Source of the DNA: Paludibacteraceae bacterium
Lineage (GTDB): Bacteria; Bacteroidota; Bacteroidia; Bacteroidales; Paludibacteraceae
DNA: 64,000 bases
Direction: 5' to 3'
Assembly: GCA_028694215.1 (NCBI GenBank)
Contig: JAQUTW010000004.1
Span: 1 to 64,000 of the forward strand
Shown: positions 1-11,141 of the stretch, piece by piece
Numbering within the stretch: position 1 is the stretch's first letter
How the letters are laid out: each line of letters begins with the position of its first letter
Position numbers and translations under genes: made by a program
The notes under the pieces: generated by a model
Database searches by the model: none
The model's input: only the letters and a program-made list of their open reading frames with translations
Told to the model about the DNA's origin: nothing

Positions 1-177
1 TTTGTACGAGATTGTTCATTATATTTAATTATCTGATTAATAATCAAATATACGACTTTTTTGTCAAATGAACAATCTTTTTTTACTTTATTTTTTTACT
101 TTTTCCTAAATGCACAACAGGTTTATATAAACTCTCCCCAATCCAAAATGGACAAATAATTATCAATTATGAACATT

Positions 178-198
178 GCCCGCCTCGTGCGGGCATTT
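178..198. terminator. Hairpin terminator-like GCCCGC-ctcgt-GCGGGC followed by a T-rich tract
   Basis: Perfect 6-bp GC-rich inverted repeat followed by atttta. Confidence 0.55.
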
Positions 199-267
199 TA
201 TTTTTGCATCTGTGTAAGACAATCAAATAAATGAATTGACAATCAGATGTTTTAAAATAAATTTAAT

Positions 268-369
268 ATGTTCAAAATGAGATTTAATGCATTTTTTTTC
301 GGGTGCGGAATGGTATTCCTGACCACAATACTCGGCTCGTGCGGGAACAAAAATAAAACAAAATGCTAA
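268..369 (+). CDS. Very small putative lipoprotein (33 aa, lipobox-like LGSCGNK)
   Basis: Short ORF MFKMRFNAFFFGCGMVFLTTILGSCGNKNKTKC read directly from the sequence; not in the ORF track. Confidence 0.35.
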   Translation: MFKMRFNAFFFGCGMVFLTTILGSCGNKNKTKC

Positions 370-654
370 CAATTGTTTGATATCTGACAAACTATAAACA
401 ATGTAATATCAATGTAAAATATTTATAACCACGTTGTTAAAGCTATTATAAAGTTAAAGTTACTTTTACAAAATATAAAATCCTTAGGTTGTGGTACATT
501 TATGGTACTCCTGTTTTTATACTTAACATAAACGTTTTGTGTATAACTTTCCTTTTGCTAATTCCGTTTTTTCAATTAAAAATAGTACTTTTGTAAATTA
601 TTCGATTAAACCAATATATAATTATATTTATTTACTAATTTAATTTATTTTTTT

Positions 655-1068
655 ATGAAACCGTCTCATATTGAGCATCTTGGTATTGCAGTTACCAGTT
701 TGGAACAAACAATCCCATTTTTTGAACTTTTAACAGGTTCAAAATGTTATTCAATCGAAGAAGTTGCCGATCAAAAAGTAAAGACAGCGTTCTTTAAAGT
801 TGGGCAAACCAAAATCGAACTTTTGGAGCCGACTTGTCCGGAAAGTACAATCGCGAAATTTATTGAGAAAAATGGTGGTCGTGGTGGTGTTCATCATGTT
901 GCTTTTAATGTGGATAATGTAGCCGATGCGCTTGCTTACTGTGAAGCCAACGGTATTCAACTCATTGATAAAATGCCACGTAAAGGTGCTGAAAATTTGA
1001 CTATTGCTTTTTTGCATCCAAAATCGACTTGTGGAGTCTTGACAGAATTGTGTCAACAACCTAAATAA
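655..1068 (+). CDS. mce: Methylmalonyl-CoA epimerase
   Basis: Glyoxalase/VOC fold motifs (HLGIAV, GVHHVAFNV); directly upstream of the decarboxylase operon. Confidence 0.9.
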   Translation: MKPSHIEHLGIAVTSLEQTIPFFELLTGSKCYSIEEVADQKVKTAFFKVGQTKIELLEPTCPESTIAKFIEKNGGRGGVHHVAFNVDNVADALAYCEANGIQLIDKMPRKGAENLTIAFLHPKSTCGVLTELCQQPK

Positions 1069-1115
1069 TTATTGAATACGATAGTTATTCATATAAATTT
1101 TGAAAATTAAGTAAT

Positions 1116-2675
1116 ATGGAAAATCAGGAAAAATTAAAAAAATTGATAGATAAGCGTGCTGAAGCCCAGATGGGCGGTGGTGAAAAAGCAATTGACAAAC
1201 ATCATGCAAAAGGTTCTTTTACGGCACGCGAACGAATTCATATGTTATTAGATGAGGGCAGCTTTGAGGAAGTAGATATGTTTCTTACGCATCGTTGTAC
1301 CGATTTCGGAATGGATAAGAAAGTATTTCTTGGCGATGGTGTAGCTGTTGGTAGTGGTACCATTAATGGACGTTTGGTATTTGTTTTTGCACAAGATGCA
1401 ACGGTTATTGGTGGCTCTTTATCGGAAACAATGGCACAAAAAATTTGTCATGTTATGGATATGGGTATGAAGCTTGGTGCACCCATTATTGGCTTGAACG
1501 ATTCGGGTGGCGCTCGTATTCAGGAAGGAGCTTGTGCTTTGGCAGGTTATGCCGAAATTTTTGAACGCAATATTTTAGCTTCCGGTGTTGTTCCACAAAT
1601 CTCGGTTATTTTTGGACCTTGTGCCGGTGGTGCTGTCTATTCGCCTGCGCTTACCGATTTTATTATGATGACGGAACAAAACAGTTATATGTTTATTACC
1701 GGACCGAAAGTTGTAAAATCTGTCACGGGTGAAGACGTTACCGTAGAAGAACTTGGTGGCGCACGTGTACATGCTACAAAATCGGGTGTAACACACTTTA
1801 CTGCTCCAACAGAAGAAGCTGCTTTAGCTGAAGTTCGTCGTCTGATTTCGTTTATACCTCAAAATAACATGGAAGAAGCACCTATAATTGAATGTACAGA
1901 CCCTATCGACCGTGTTGATGATACTTTAAATGAATTGGTTCCGGCTAACTCGAATAAGCCATACAATATGAAAGACATTATTTACACGATTGTGGATAAT
2001 GGTGATTTTATGGAAGTGCAGAAAGATTTTGCTAAAAATATAATTTGTGGTTTTGCTCGTTTTGATGGACAGTCCATAGGTATTATTGCCAATCAGCCCA
2101 ACTGGCTTGCCGGTGTGCTTGATTGCGATGCTTCGCGTAAGGCTGCCCGTTTTGTACGTTTCTGTGATGCTTTCAATATCCCTATTTTGACATTGGTTGA
2201 TGTTCCCGGATTCCTTTGTGGAACAGGTCAGGAGTATGCCGGAATTATTGACCACGGTGCAAAATTGATGTTTGCTTATGGTGAAGCTACGGTTCCGAAA
2301 GTAACGGTAACAGTTCGTAAATCTTATGGCGGTTCACATATTGTAATGAGTTGTAAGCAGCTTCGTGGTGACTATAATTATGCTTGGCCTAATGCCGAAA
2401 TAGCCGTTATGGGTGCTTCCGGAGCCATTGGCGTATTGGAAGCCAAGACTCTCAAGACAATAGAGAATCCTGAAGAAAAGGCAAAATTTATTGCAGAAAA
2501 AGAAGCTGAATATCAGGAAAAATTTGCCAGCCCGTATCAGGCTGCTTCACGCGGTTACATTGATGATGTTATAGAACCACGTAATACACGTTTCCGTATA
2601 ATTCGTGCTTTCCAAACGTTACAAACCAAACGTTTGACAAACCCGTTGAAGAAACATTCGAATATTCCACTTTAA
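1116..2675 (+). CDS. mmdA: Methylmalonyl-CoA decarboxylase / propionyl-CoA carboxylase, carboxyltransferase (alpha) subunit
   Basis: Carboxyltransferase motifs (GGARIQEG, GPCAGGAVYSPALTDF, YGGSHIVMSCKQLRGDYNYAWPNAEIAVMGASGA). Confidence 0.93.
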   Translation: MENQEKLKKLIDKRAEAQMGGGEKAIDKHHAKGSFTARERIHMLLDEGSFEEVDMFLTHRCTDFGMDKKVFLGDGVAVGSGTINGRLVFVFAQDATVIGGSLSETMAQKICHVMDMGMKLGAPIIGLNDSGGARIQEGACALAGYAEIFERNILASGVVPQISVIFGPCAGGAVYSPALTDFIMMTEQNSYMFITGPKVVKSVTGEDVTVEELGGARVHATKSGVTHFTAPTEEAALAEVRRLISFIPQNNMEEAPIIECTDPIDRVDDTLNELVPANSNKPYNMKDIIYTIVDNGDFMEVQKDFAKNIICGFARFDGQSIGIIANQPNWLAGVLDCDASRKAARFVRFCDAFNIPILTLVDVPGFLCGTGQEYAGIIDHGAKLMFAYGEATVPKVTVTVRKSYGGSHIVMSCKQLRGDYNYAWPNAEIAVMGASGAIGVLEAKTLKTIENPEEKAKFIAEKEAEYQEKFASPYQAASRGYIDDVIEPRNTRFRIIRAFQTLQTKRLTNPLKKHSNIPL

Positions 2676-2681
2676 TTCTAT

Positions 2682-3056
2682 TTGACAATGATAACATTAG
2701 CAATAAATTGGTCTAATGCCACCATCATTACTTTTTTGGGATTTGGCATTGTATTTGTTGTGTTGGTTTTGCTGATTCTCCTTTTAATGGTGTTTGGCAA
2801 GGTTATGACACCAAAAGTACGTGTACCAAAAGCAGTCCGTACTCCTGATAATGGTAAAGTGGAAATTAAAGCTGATACGGAATTTCATGAAGTGTATTTG
2901 CCTGCTAATGCCAGTGCAGCTATTGCTATGGCTTTGTATTTGTATTATGCAGATGTGCATGATGAAGAAGATCGTGTGCTAACGATTAAGAAAGTAGAAC
3001 GGCGCTATTCTCCGTGGAGTTCTAAAATTTATGGTATTAATAATTTAGTAAAATAA
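2682..3056 (+). CDS. OadG-like sodium pump decarboxylase gamma subunit
   Basis: Single N-terminal TM helix, small size and operon position. Confidence 0.75.
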   Translation: MTMITLAINWSNATIITFLGFGIVFVVLVLLILLLMVFGKVMTPKVRVPKAVRTPDNGKVEIKADTEFHEVYLPANASAAIAMALYLYYADVHDEEDRVLTIKKVERRYSPWSSKIYGINNLVK

Positions 3057-3062
3057 AATTGT

Positions 3063-3788
3063 ATGAAAAAATTTAAATTTATCATAGACGGCAATAAATA
3101 TGAAGTGTCTGTCGATGAGATAGAGGAAAATGTTGCTTCTGTAGAAGTTAACGGCACCCCGTTTACTGTAGAAATAGAGAGAGAAAAGAAAGTTGTTGCC
3201 AACTCGGCTCGTCCGGCAAAACCGGTAACTGCTGCAACTGCTCCTGTTGCGAAAGGAAGTAATAACATTATTAAATCACCACTTCCCGGCAGTGTTATGA
3301 AAGTCTTGGTAACAGCAGGTCAGAGTGTAAAACGTGGCGATGTTCTGTTGACAATGGAATCCATGAAAATGGAAAATAATATTCTTGCAGAGACAGATGG
3401 CGTTATCAAGAATGTATTTGTAGAACCGGGTAAAAATGTGCTTCAAGATGATAAACTTGTAGAAATAGAAGTTGCTACGACTACAGCAACACCAGCAGCT
3501 AAGCCTCAACCTATAACTCCTGCTGCTCCTAAAGCCGTTTCAACGCCTCAACCGACAGCTGCTCCTGTGATAGGAGGAATGAAAGTAAAGGCTCCGCTCC
3601 CTGGAAGTGTTTTGAAGATAGTTGCAACCGAAGGTCAAAATGTAAAACGTGGAGATATTTTATTGACTTTGGAATCCATGAAAATGGAAAATAATATTCT
3701 TGCAGAAAAGGATGGAATTGTAAAATCCATTATTGTAGCAGCCGGTCAAAATGTACAACAGGACGATGTTTTGTTGATTCTCGAATAA
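3063..3788 (+). CDS. Biotin carboxyl carrier protein with two biotinyl domains
   Basis: Two ESMKMENNI biotinylation motifs, each in a complete biotinyl domain. Confidence 0.9.
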   Translation: MKKFKFIIDGNKYEVSVDEIEENVASVEVNGTPFTVEIEREKKVVANSARPAKPVTAATAPVAKGSNNIIKSPLPGSVMKVLVTAGQSVKRGDVLLTMESMKMENNILAETDGVIKNVFVEPGKNVLQDDKLVEIEVATTTATPAAKPQPITPAAPKAVSTPQPTAAPVIGGMKVKAPLPGSVLKIVATEGQNVKRGDILLTLESMKMENNILAEKDGIVKSIIVAAGQNVQQDDVLLILE

Positions 3789-3809
3789 TTAATTTCTGAA
3801 AAAAAGAGA

Positions 3810-5135
3810 ATGAAAAAAATATTATTAGTCTTGGCGTTTTTTGGAGTTACATTGTTTAATGTTACACCGGTAACAGCACAAGAAACGAACAAGACGCAGA
3901 GTACAACAGAAGTAGTTTCTGATGATATTGTTATGTCAGAAGAAACTGTTGATGTGTGGGATACAATTGTTGATTTTGCAAAGAATTCCGGTATTGGAAA
4001 GATGTGCAATACGGAAAATGAAGGCGATTGGCGCAATTTTTTGATGCTTGCAATAGCTTGTGTACTTTTATATTTGGCTATTGTTAAAAAATTTGAGCCA
4101 TTGCTGCTTTTACCAATTGCTTTTGGTATGTTATTGACAAATATTCCCGGCGCAAATATGTTTCATGAAAGTTTGTTTGCCGGTGGTCATGTACATTGGA
4201 GCGACTTATATGCACAAGGAGGCTTATTGGATTATCTTTATTTGGGCGTAAAATTGGGTATCTATCCTTGCCTTATTTTTATCGGTGTAGGTGCGATGAC
4301 CGATTTTGGACCATTAATTGCCAACCCTAAAAGTTTGTTTCTTGGAGGAGCTGCTCAATTAGGTATCTTTATAACTTTTTTGGGCGCATTGGCACTTGGG
4401 TTTACGGGTCCTGAGTCTGGCTCTATTGGTATTATTGGAGGAGCAGATGGCCCAACTGCCATCTTTTTAACGTCCAAATTGGCACCTCATTTGTTAGGTC
4501 CAATTGCTGTGGCGGCTTATTCGTATATGGCACTTGTGCCTGTTATTCAGCCACCTATTATGCGATTATTAACTACTAAAAAAGAGCGCTCCATTACGAT
4601 GAAACAGTTACGTACTGTTTCTAAACAGGAGAAAATTCTTTTTCCTATTTGTATTACTATTGTCGTAGCTTTATTATTGCCAGATGCAGCTGCATTAATT
4701 GGTAGTTTGATGTTTGGTAATTTACTGAAAGAGAGTGGCGTTACTGAACGTTTGAGTAAAACGGTTCAAAACGAACTAATGAATATTGTTACCATTTTCT
4801 TGGGCATTACTGTTGGTGCAACAGCTACAGCGAGTACGTTCTTAGCTTGGAAAACTATTGAAATCATAGTACTTGGTGTTTGTGCTTTTGGATTTGGAAC
4901 TGCAGGGGGCGTTTTGTTGGCAAAATTTATGAATTTGTTCTTGAAAGAGAAAATAAATCCCCTTATTGGATCGGCCGGCGTTTCTGCGGTGCCTATGGCT
5001 GCACGTGTATCGCAAGTTGAAGGTCAAAAAGAAAATCCGGGTAATTTCTTATTAATGCATGCAATGGGACCGAATGTTGCCGGTGTTATCGGTTCCGCTG
5101 TAGCAGCAGGTATTTTATTGAGTATTCTTGGATAA
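3810..5135 (+). CDS. Na+-translocating decarboxylase beta subunit
   Basis: OadB motifs ([45 protein letters not shown]). Confidence 0.93.
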   Translation: MKKILLVLAFFGVTLFNVTPVTAQETNKTQSTTEVVSDDIVMSEETVDVWDTIVDFAKNSGIGKMCNTENEGDWRNFLMLAIACVLLYLAIVKKFEPLLLLPIAFGMLLTNIPGANMFHESLFAGGHVHWSDLYAQGGLLDYLYLGVKLGIYPCLIFIGVGAMTDFGPLIANPKSLFLGGAAQLGIFITFLGALALGFTGPESGSIGIIGGADGPTAIFLTSKLAPHLLGPIAVAAYSYMALVPVIQPPIMRLLTTKKERSITMKQLRTVSKQEKILFPICITIVVALLLPDAAALIGSLMFGNLLKESGVTERLSKTVQNELMNIVTIFLGITVGATATASTFLAWKTIEIIVLGVCAFGFGTAGGVLLAKFMNLFLKEKINPLIGSAGVSAVPMAARVSQVEGQKENPGNFLLMHAMGPNVAGVIGSAVAAGILLSILG

Positions 5136-5156
5136 GAGTTATTCTATTAAAAGCAG

Positions 5157-5192
5157 AAAGTCCGATTTCAATTAAGAAATCGGACTTTTTTG
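5157..5192. terminator. Rho-independent terminator
   Basis: AAAGTCCGATTTC-loop-GAAATCGGACTTTTTT hairpin. Confidence 0.85.
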
Positions 5193-5205
5193 TAAATGCT
5201 TGTAT

Positions 5206-6396
5206 TTAGTCTATTATTACTTTTGCAATAGTATTATTGCTGCGTACAATTAACATCTGATTATTGGGAAGTCCGGAGATAACTGTTTCATGGTTTTGAG
5301 CAGATGTGTTGTAAATTTTTTGTCCAAACATGTTGTAAATAATAATATCTTGCCCAATTTCTGCATAAACAAACAGTGTTTTATTTTTGGCATAAACGGG
5401 TAATGTCATTGTGATATTATTTAAATCGGTAGCTGCATTTATTACGGTTGGTTTGCACATAAAAGTGCCACTGTATGTTTTATCAGTCCATTTTGTCGCA
5501 CTATATACAAATTGATACAGACTGTCGCCTAATTCTGAGATCGTGAGTGAACCGTCTTTCATCAGTGATTCTCCGGTTAAAGAACCGTTCTCGAATTGTT
5601 TTATCATACTGCCAAGCATACTGAATGTACCTGCGATGGTTGATTCCGTGGAATTATATGTGTATGTTCCTACAAATTGATTGTTTTGACTTGTGTATGA
5701 ATTGTAATTTATTTGCCAATTTTCAGTGCGTGCTGTATCTGTCATAATTGTAATGTTGCAATTCTTCGCATTGCCGGGGTTAAAAACAATGTTGGCAGCT
5801 ACAAAAATTGGTTTAGAGTCGGGGATAGGTGTTCCGTCGCCTGTAATTTCAACTTTGCTTATTTCCCAAGCATCTGCTGCTGTAGAGGTCGTTTTGTAGC
5901 GAAATCCTATTCTTACCGATGTTTTTCCGCTTCCGACAAAATTATTCAAATTAATACTGCCGGATGAAACAAAATTCCATGTACCGGCGGTTGGGAATGT
6001 TGGGATAGTTAGTTGTGTCCAGTCGTCAATATTAAAAGTATCACCTGTTTTTGTCGAAATCCATACAGTAAACTCTTCAGAAACATTACCATTCTGAAAT
6101 TTTGCGGCGTGGTCGAATGTCAGACTTGCATTTGTGGCTGAACTTAAATCAAAGGCTTTCGAAATAAGCCATGCTTCCGATGCTTGCGAACCGTCAACTC
6201 CTGCATTTGCTTTCATAAAACCATCAATTTTGTACACATCATGTTTCCAAACATAATCTGTTCCGGTAGGAATAAGAATATTATGTATGGCAAATTGTCC
6301 CGAATCACTATCGAATGTTTCCAAAAACATTGTGTTTTGAGCGGTCAATGTCAACAAGTTGGCTAAAATAACAATTGCTAAAAGATATTTTTTCAT
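5206..6396 (-). CDS. Secreted protein with choice-of-anchor-like domain and T9SS-type C-terminal tail
   Basis: Signal peptide; C-terminus IIIYNMFGQKIYNTSAQNHETVISGLPNNQMLIVRSNNTIAKVIID. Confidence 0.75.
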   Translation of the reverse strand: MKKYLLAIVILANLLTLTAQNTMFLETFDSDSGQFAIHNILIPTGTDYVWKHDVYKIDGFMKANAGVDGSQASEAWLISKAFDLSSATNASLTFDHAAKFQNGNVSEEFTVWISTKTGDTFNIDDWTQLTIPTFPTAGTWNFVSSGSINLNNFVGSGKTSVRIGFRYKTTSTAADAWEISKVEITGDGTPIPDSKPIFVAANIVFNPGNAKNCNITIMTDTARTENWQINYNSYTSQNNQFVGTYTYNSTESTIAGTFSMLGSMIKQFENGSLTGESLMKDGSLTISELGDSLYQFVYSATKWTDKTYSGTFMCKPTVINAATDLNNITMTLPVYAKNKTLFVYAEIGQDIIIYNMFGQKIYNTSAQNHETVISGLPNNQMLIVRSNNTIAKVIID

Positions 6397-6399
6397 TGT

Positions 6400-7560
6400 T
6401 TATAGTATTATTTTTGTAGTTTGATTGCCAGTTTTTACAATATAAATCCCTGCTTGTGAGATGGTTATTTCATGGCGACTACTGCTTGTTGTCGCTTTAT
6501 AAATACACCGACCAATGGTGTTATATATGCTGATATCGGAATGACACTTTTCTATGATAATTTTACCGTTGTGTGTGTATATGCTTGGAGCATACATCAA
6601 TTCGCCTATTCCTGTTTGTTCGTTTATAATAGTATGATTTGTTCCGTTTTCAGTATGGCAGGGAATCTCTATATTTGAGCAAATTCCTTGATGACGAAAT
6701 CCTTCTTTGTCGGTTACATCAAAAGTAACATTGTATAAATTATCTCTAATCCATGTAATTGTAACAGAGCCAACTGACAGAAACGATTGAAGTGAGTTCG
6801 GGTTGTTGTAAACAATCCAAGAGCTATCGTCGCCAAGCCCACCTATTTTATCGTTTCCAATAGTTTTTGTGTAAGTTCCAACAAACGAGTTTGCATTTTT
6901 TGCATAAATGTCGAATGTGGCAAATGCTCCGCGACCGCCTTCGAAAGTATCCCATGTTTCATCAAGTTGCAGAGTATTAGATGCCAATTGAATAAAGAAA
7001 CAATGATTGGTAGAGTAGGAAGTACCATAATAAATAGCACGTCCTTTTGTCAGTTCATATTCATCATCAAGATTGACAGTCCCGTCTGCATCATCTTCAC
7101 CTGTACCGGTAGTTACAACGGTAACGGACAGAAAACGCAATTGAGCTGCTTTAGTGTTTTCACTGCCATTTACAGCCTTGTCGCTTAATGTAAAGGTAAT
7201 AGAGTTTGCATAACCTGCCCAACTTGCCGATGTTTGCGGTTCAATGGTAACTATTCCTGTGTTTACGGTTAAATCCGGCAAACGTTTTAGCCCTTCTGTT
7301 GAAATGTTGAAAATTATACTTTTGATATGAGCTGTATCAGCAGTTGCTATGGTTAATGTTCCGCCTGCATAAACACATAAATCTCCGTAAGTAGAATTAT
7401 AGGTTACCGCATTACCGTAGGTACCTTTTGTGCCGCTTAACGACAGCTCGTCTGTTATAATGGAACTTGTCTGATACTCGGACATCGTCAGTACAATAGT
7501 GCGTGCAGTGACAAATGTCGAAAAAAGGAGTGTAATAAAGAACGGTATAATTTTTTTCAT
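6400..7560 (-). CDS. Secreted protein with T9SS-type C-terminal tail
   Basis: Signal peptide; C-terminus ISIYNTIGRCIYKATTSSSRHEITISQAGIYIVKTGNQTTKIIL. Confidence 0.7.
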   Translation of the reverse strand: MKKIIPFFITLLFSTFVTARTIVLTMSEYQTSSIITDELSLSGTKGTYGNAVTYNSTYGDLCVYAGGTLTIATADTAHIKSIIFNISTEGLKRLPDLTVNTGIVTIEPQTSASWAGYANSITFTLSDKAVNGSENTKAAQLRFLSVTVVTTGTGEDDADGTVNLDDEYELTKGRAIYYGTSYSTNHCFFIQLASNTLQLDETWDTFEGGRGAFATFDIYAKNANSFVGTYTKTIGNDKIGGLGDDSSWIVYNNPNSLQSFLSVGSVTITWIRDNLYNVTFDVTDKEGFRHQGICSNIEIPCHTENGTNHTIINEQTGIGELMYAPSIYTHNGKIIIEKCHSDISIYNTIGRCIYKATTSSSRHEITISQAGIYIVKTGNQTTKIIL

Positions 7561-7595
7561 GTTAAAAGATTATTTTGTTATTTGAAACAAAGATA

Positions 7596-7628
7596 CAAAA
7601 AACACTGCAAAAGATGCAGTGTTTTTGT
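7596..7628. terminator. Hairpin terminator
   Basis: CAAAAAACACTGCA-aaaga-TGCAGTGTTTTTG. Confidence 0.75.
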
Positions 7629-7650
7629 TTTATTAGGCAATGGAATTAAA

Positions 7651-8726
7651 TTACAAAACAACTTTTGCTGTTTTATTGCCTGCGCGTACAATTACCATTT
7701 GACCTGCACTAATGCTGCTAATGGCTGTTTCTACGCTTTTAGCGGTAGTGCTGTATATTTCCTGACCAGCCATATTGTAAACGACAATTTTTTGTCCGGC
7801 TTCAGATGGAATAATAATGTTGCCGTTCTTTGTATAAACGTTCAGATTAGCTTCAATGTTTTCTACACCAACAAATTCGCCTTCTGCTATGTTGACAGCT
7901 CCGGTGTAAGTAACATTTATAGTCGTACCGTCACTTGCTAATGCATTTATCACAATAGTGTAAGTAGTACCGGTTTTTGTTATGGTGACAGTTCCTGATG
8001 TCATATCCCAATAATCGTCATCGCCTTCACCGAAAGCCCAGCAACCAATAGGATAAGATTCTTCATCAAGATCACCAATGTAAGCAGAACCTACCGTTAA
8101 TCCGTCATTTATATTATAAACGCCGGTAGGAAGAACGTTGCCCAATCCTGTACCGGCAGCAACCAACAAATCTAATTGTGTATAAATATCGCTGCTTGCA
8201 TCATTGTACAAATAAATGGTAATGTCTTCTGTATTAGTGCTGAGATAATCATAATAATTGTAGGCTTCTGCAATGGTAAATGTATAATTATAACTTGTTG
8301 CTCCTCCTGTGCCTGTCCCGCTTTCGCCATTGATTTGAGTTATATAGCCGTAGGACATTTCTATTTTGTTGGTGTAAGTAGGATAAGCAGTTAAAGACAA
8401 CGCATCGTAGCGTTGTAAAAAACCGTAGATTGTAATACTGTCACCAACTTTAATTTTGTTGGCATCGGTAAATTTAGCACTGTCTAAATCGAAAGTACGC
8501 CATGCGTAAAGCATATCGGTACCGTCTTCAATCACGACATCGGCATTGCCATAGGTGGTATCGATATTTACATAAACAACTTTACCGGACGCTGAGTAGC
8601 GTTCTGTTGTTTGTGCTCCGTTTTCGAGTGATGCCGCTGCGGTGAGTGCATCAGAGATGCTTGTTGCATTAACAAACGTTGTTGTTGTAAATAATGCAAT
8701 TGCCGTTAAAAAAGTAATTTTTTCAT
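7651..8726 (-). pseudogene. T9SS-type secreted protein; signal peptide start out of frame by 1 nt
   Basis: ORF 7651..8535 continues in frame upstream to a full signal peptide, but the ATG at 8724-8726 joins only if 1 nt is added in a homopolymer. Confidence 0.7.
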
Positions 8727-8767
8727 TAAACTAAAAGATTTTAAATAAGTGAATGGTTTTAAATTAA

Positions 8768-8796
8768 AGAACTCCGCTTCTAAGGAGCGGAGTTCT
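8768..8796. terminator. Hairpin terminator
   Basis: AGAACTCCGCT-loop-AGCGGAGTTCT inverted repeat between leftward genes. Confidence 0.65.
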
Positions 8797-8828
8797 AAAT
8801 AGTTATGGTTTTTTATATCTGATAATAA

Positions 8829-9524
8829 TTACAAAACGATTTTGCATTTTTCGTTACCTGCGCGAACAACGTAAACGCCTTTGCTCAGATTGTCTAATTG
8901 AACTTGACCGTTAACCAATTCTTGCATCATGATGCGAGCTCCGGTTGCAGAGTAGATTTCAATCATTGTACCATCGGCAACGCCTTCTACCATTAAAGTT
9001 CTGTTGGCTACAAACATACTCATGTTGTTGGCTTTGGTGTTGTTTACACCCGATTCACCTTGGATGTTAATTGCGATAGCAGCACATGTTGCAGCATAAC
9101 TACTTTCGTTTATAGCTTTGAAAAATTTAGTTCCTGTTGGCATCGTGGCTGTAAATGTACTACCATCTTCTACCAATGTAACAACAGTTAAATTAGTTGC
9201 TGTAGCACCGGCATATACGCTCAGGTTTTGATAACTACCAATTTTTGTAATAACTACTGATGTTAGATTTAGTTCAGCTGCATTAGCGATATAACCCGCA
9301 GCACGTGTGTCTGTTAATTTTGAAAATTGTAAACAAGAATCACCGCTTACTTGACCTTTAACAAGATTTACCAAATTAAAGTTTTGCCCGCCAAAAGTGT
9401 AAGAAGCAGGACAATTAGCATAAGCTGTTCCCCATGTAATAGAACTTTCATTAATAGTAATGGTTGTTGCCGAAACAAACAATGTAGCACATAAAGCGGC
9501 TACTAAAAAAGTAATTTTTCTCAT
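8829..9524 (-). CDS. Secreted protein with T9SS-type C-terminal tail
   Basis: Signal peptide MRKITFLVAALCATLFVSA; C-terminus IEIYSATGARIMMQELVNGQVQLDNLSKGVYVVRAGNEKCKIVL. Confidence 0.75.
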   Translation of the reverse strand: MRKITFLVAALCATLFVSATTITINESSITWGTAYANCPASYTFGGQNFNLVNLVKGQVSGDSCLQFSKLTDTRAAGYIANAAELNLTSVVITKIGSYQNLSVYAGATATNLTVVTLVEDGSTFTATMPTGTKFFKAINESSYAATCAAIAINIQGESGVNNTKANNMSMFVANRTLMVEGVADGTMIEIYSATGARIMMQELVNGQVQLDNLSKGVYVVRAGNEKCKIVL

Positions 9525-9680
9525 AATAAATAAGGTTTTAGAGAGTGAATAAATAATGTTTTTTGAGTTTTGAAATCAAAACTACCCACAAATGTAGAGG
9601 TTATTTTTTTAATAAAAAAATTTTTACCTGAAATAATTTATTAAAGCGTTCGTCTTTGTATTTTTTTAATATTCAATATC

Positions 9681-10952
9681 TTATATTGTTACATTTTGGA
9701 AGTGATTAACCATGGTTTTACAATAGGGAGCTTCTACACGTACATAGTTTTCTGTAAAACCGCTCATTTGGTCGTTTTTGCGTGCTGCTTCCCACAATAC
9801 AGTGCCTGTTTTTCCTTTTTGACTGTCGTAAAAACTCTTCAATTTTTTTGTAGAAAGTTCATGTAGCAGGTCGCTGCGGCGTTTCCGCTCGGTTTGTGGC
9901 ACAATATAAGGAATTTCAAGTGCTTTGGTTCCGGCACGTTCCGAATAGGTGAACACGTGTAACTGTGAAATGTCTAAATTGGTAAGAAAATTCAGTGTAT
10001 CTTCAAAATATTCAAGCGTTTCGCCACGGGTTCCTACCATTACATCTACGCCAATGAAAGCATTAGGCATAAGTGTTTTGATACGAATGACCTTTTCGGC
10101 AAACAATTCACGTGTGTATCGGCGTTTCATTAATTTTAAAACGGCATTGCAACCCGATTGCAGAGGCAGGTGAAAGTGTGGCGTAAAATGTTTGGATTGG
10201 GCTACAAAATCAATGATTTCGTCGGTTAATAAATCGGGTTCAATGGAGGAAATTCGATAGCGAATATCAGCATCGATATTATCTAAAGATTTTATCAAGT
10301 CGAAAAATGTTTCGTTGGTTGAGCGTCCAAAGTCGCCAATGTTTACTCCTGATAGTACAATCTCTTTTGCTCCTTCTGCAATTGCTTTTTTTGCTGCTTG
10401 TGTAGTTTCCGCAACAGAAGCATTGCGACTTCGTCCGCGTGCAAATGGTATGGTGCAATATGAACAATAATAATTACAACCGTCTTGAACTTTTAGAAAA
10501 AATCGTGTGCGGTCGTCGGCAGAGCAGGCCGGATGATACTCACGTATGTTTGCGATTGGTGTTGTTATTGATATTTTTGAAATATGTTCGCAGTATTGAT
10601 TTGATAGATATTCAAATAGAGAAAATTTTTCTTTGGCTCCAAGTACCATGCTAACTCCTTCTATTTCAGTTATTTTCTTTGGCTGTAGTTGCGCATAGCA
10701 TCCGGTAACTACAATAAAAGCCGTAGGATGTTTGTGAATTGCTTTTCTGATAGCTTGTCGGCATTTTTTGTCGGCTGTGTCGGTTACGGAACAGGTGTTG
10801 ATAATGCAAATATCTGCTATTTCTCCGGCTTTTACTTTCTTCAGCCCTTTTGCTATGAGAGATTTTAGAAGGTATGAAGTTTCTGCGAAGTTAAGTTTGC
10901 AACCTAAAGTGTAGGTGGCAACTGTTTTTCCTTGTAATATGTTAGTGTTCAT
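9681..10952 (-). CDS. mtaB: tRNA t6A37 methylthiotransferase MtaB (radical SAM)
   Basis: TLGCKLNFAETS and CNYYCSYCTIPFARGRSRN motifs. Confidence 0.92.
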   Translation of the reverse strand: MNTNILQGKTVATYTLGCKLNFAETSYLLKSLIAKGLKKVKAGEIADICIINTCSVTDTADKKCRQAIRKAIHKHPTAFIVVTGCYAQLQPKKITEIEGVSMVLGAKEKFSLFEYLSNQYCEHISKISITTPIANIREYHPACSADDRTRFFLKVQDGCNYYCSYCTIPFARGRSRNASVAETTQAAKKAIAEGAKEIVLSGVNIGDFGRSTNETFFDLIKSLDNIDADIRYRISSIEPDLLTDEIIDFVAQSKHFTPHFHLPLQSGCNAVLKLMKRRYTRELFAEKVIRIKTLMPNAFIGVDVMVGTRGETLEYFEDTLNFLTNLDISQLHVFTYSERAGTKALEIPYIVPQTERKRRSDLLHELSTKKLKSFYDSQKGKTGTVLWEAARKNDQMSGFTENYVRVEAPYCKTMVNHFQNVTI

Positions 10953-11141
10953 AGTAACGTTTTGAGCTACAAATATACTATAATTTGTTGTGATAAGGGT
11001 TAAGCACGCTTAAATAATTATGAGCGATGTCAATTCCTACAAGCAATAAAAAATGATGTTTTTAATGCGTTATAAAAATCTTTTGTTTTCTATTCTTTTT
11101 ATTGTACATTTGTGGGCGCATAAGCATAGGAGAAAATTTTT

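Noticed and set aside
7651-8726. GTG at 8535 as the true start of a shorter protein
   Set aside because: Upstream codons in the same frame encode a clear signal peptide and mature N-terminus, so a truncated cytosolic start is unlikely.
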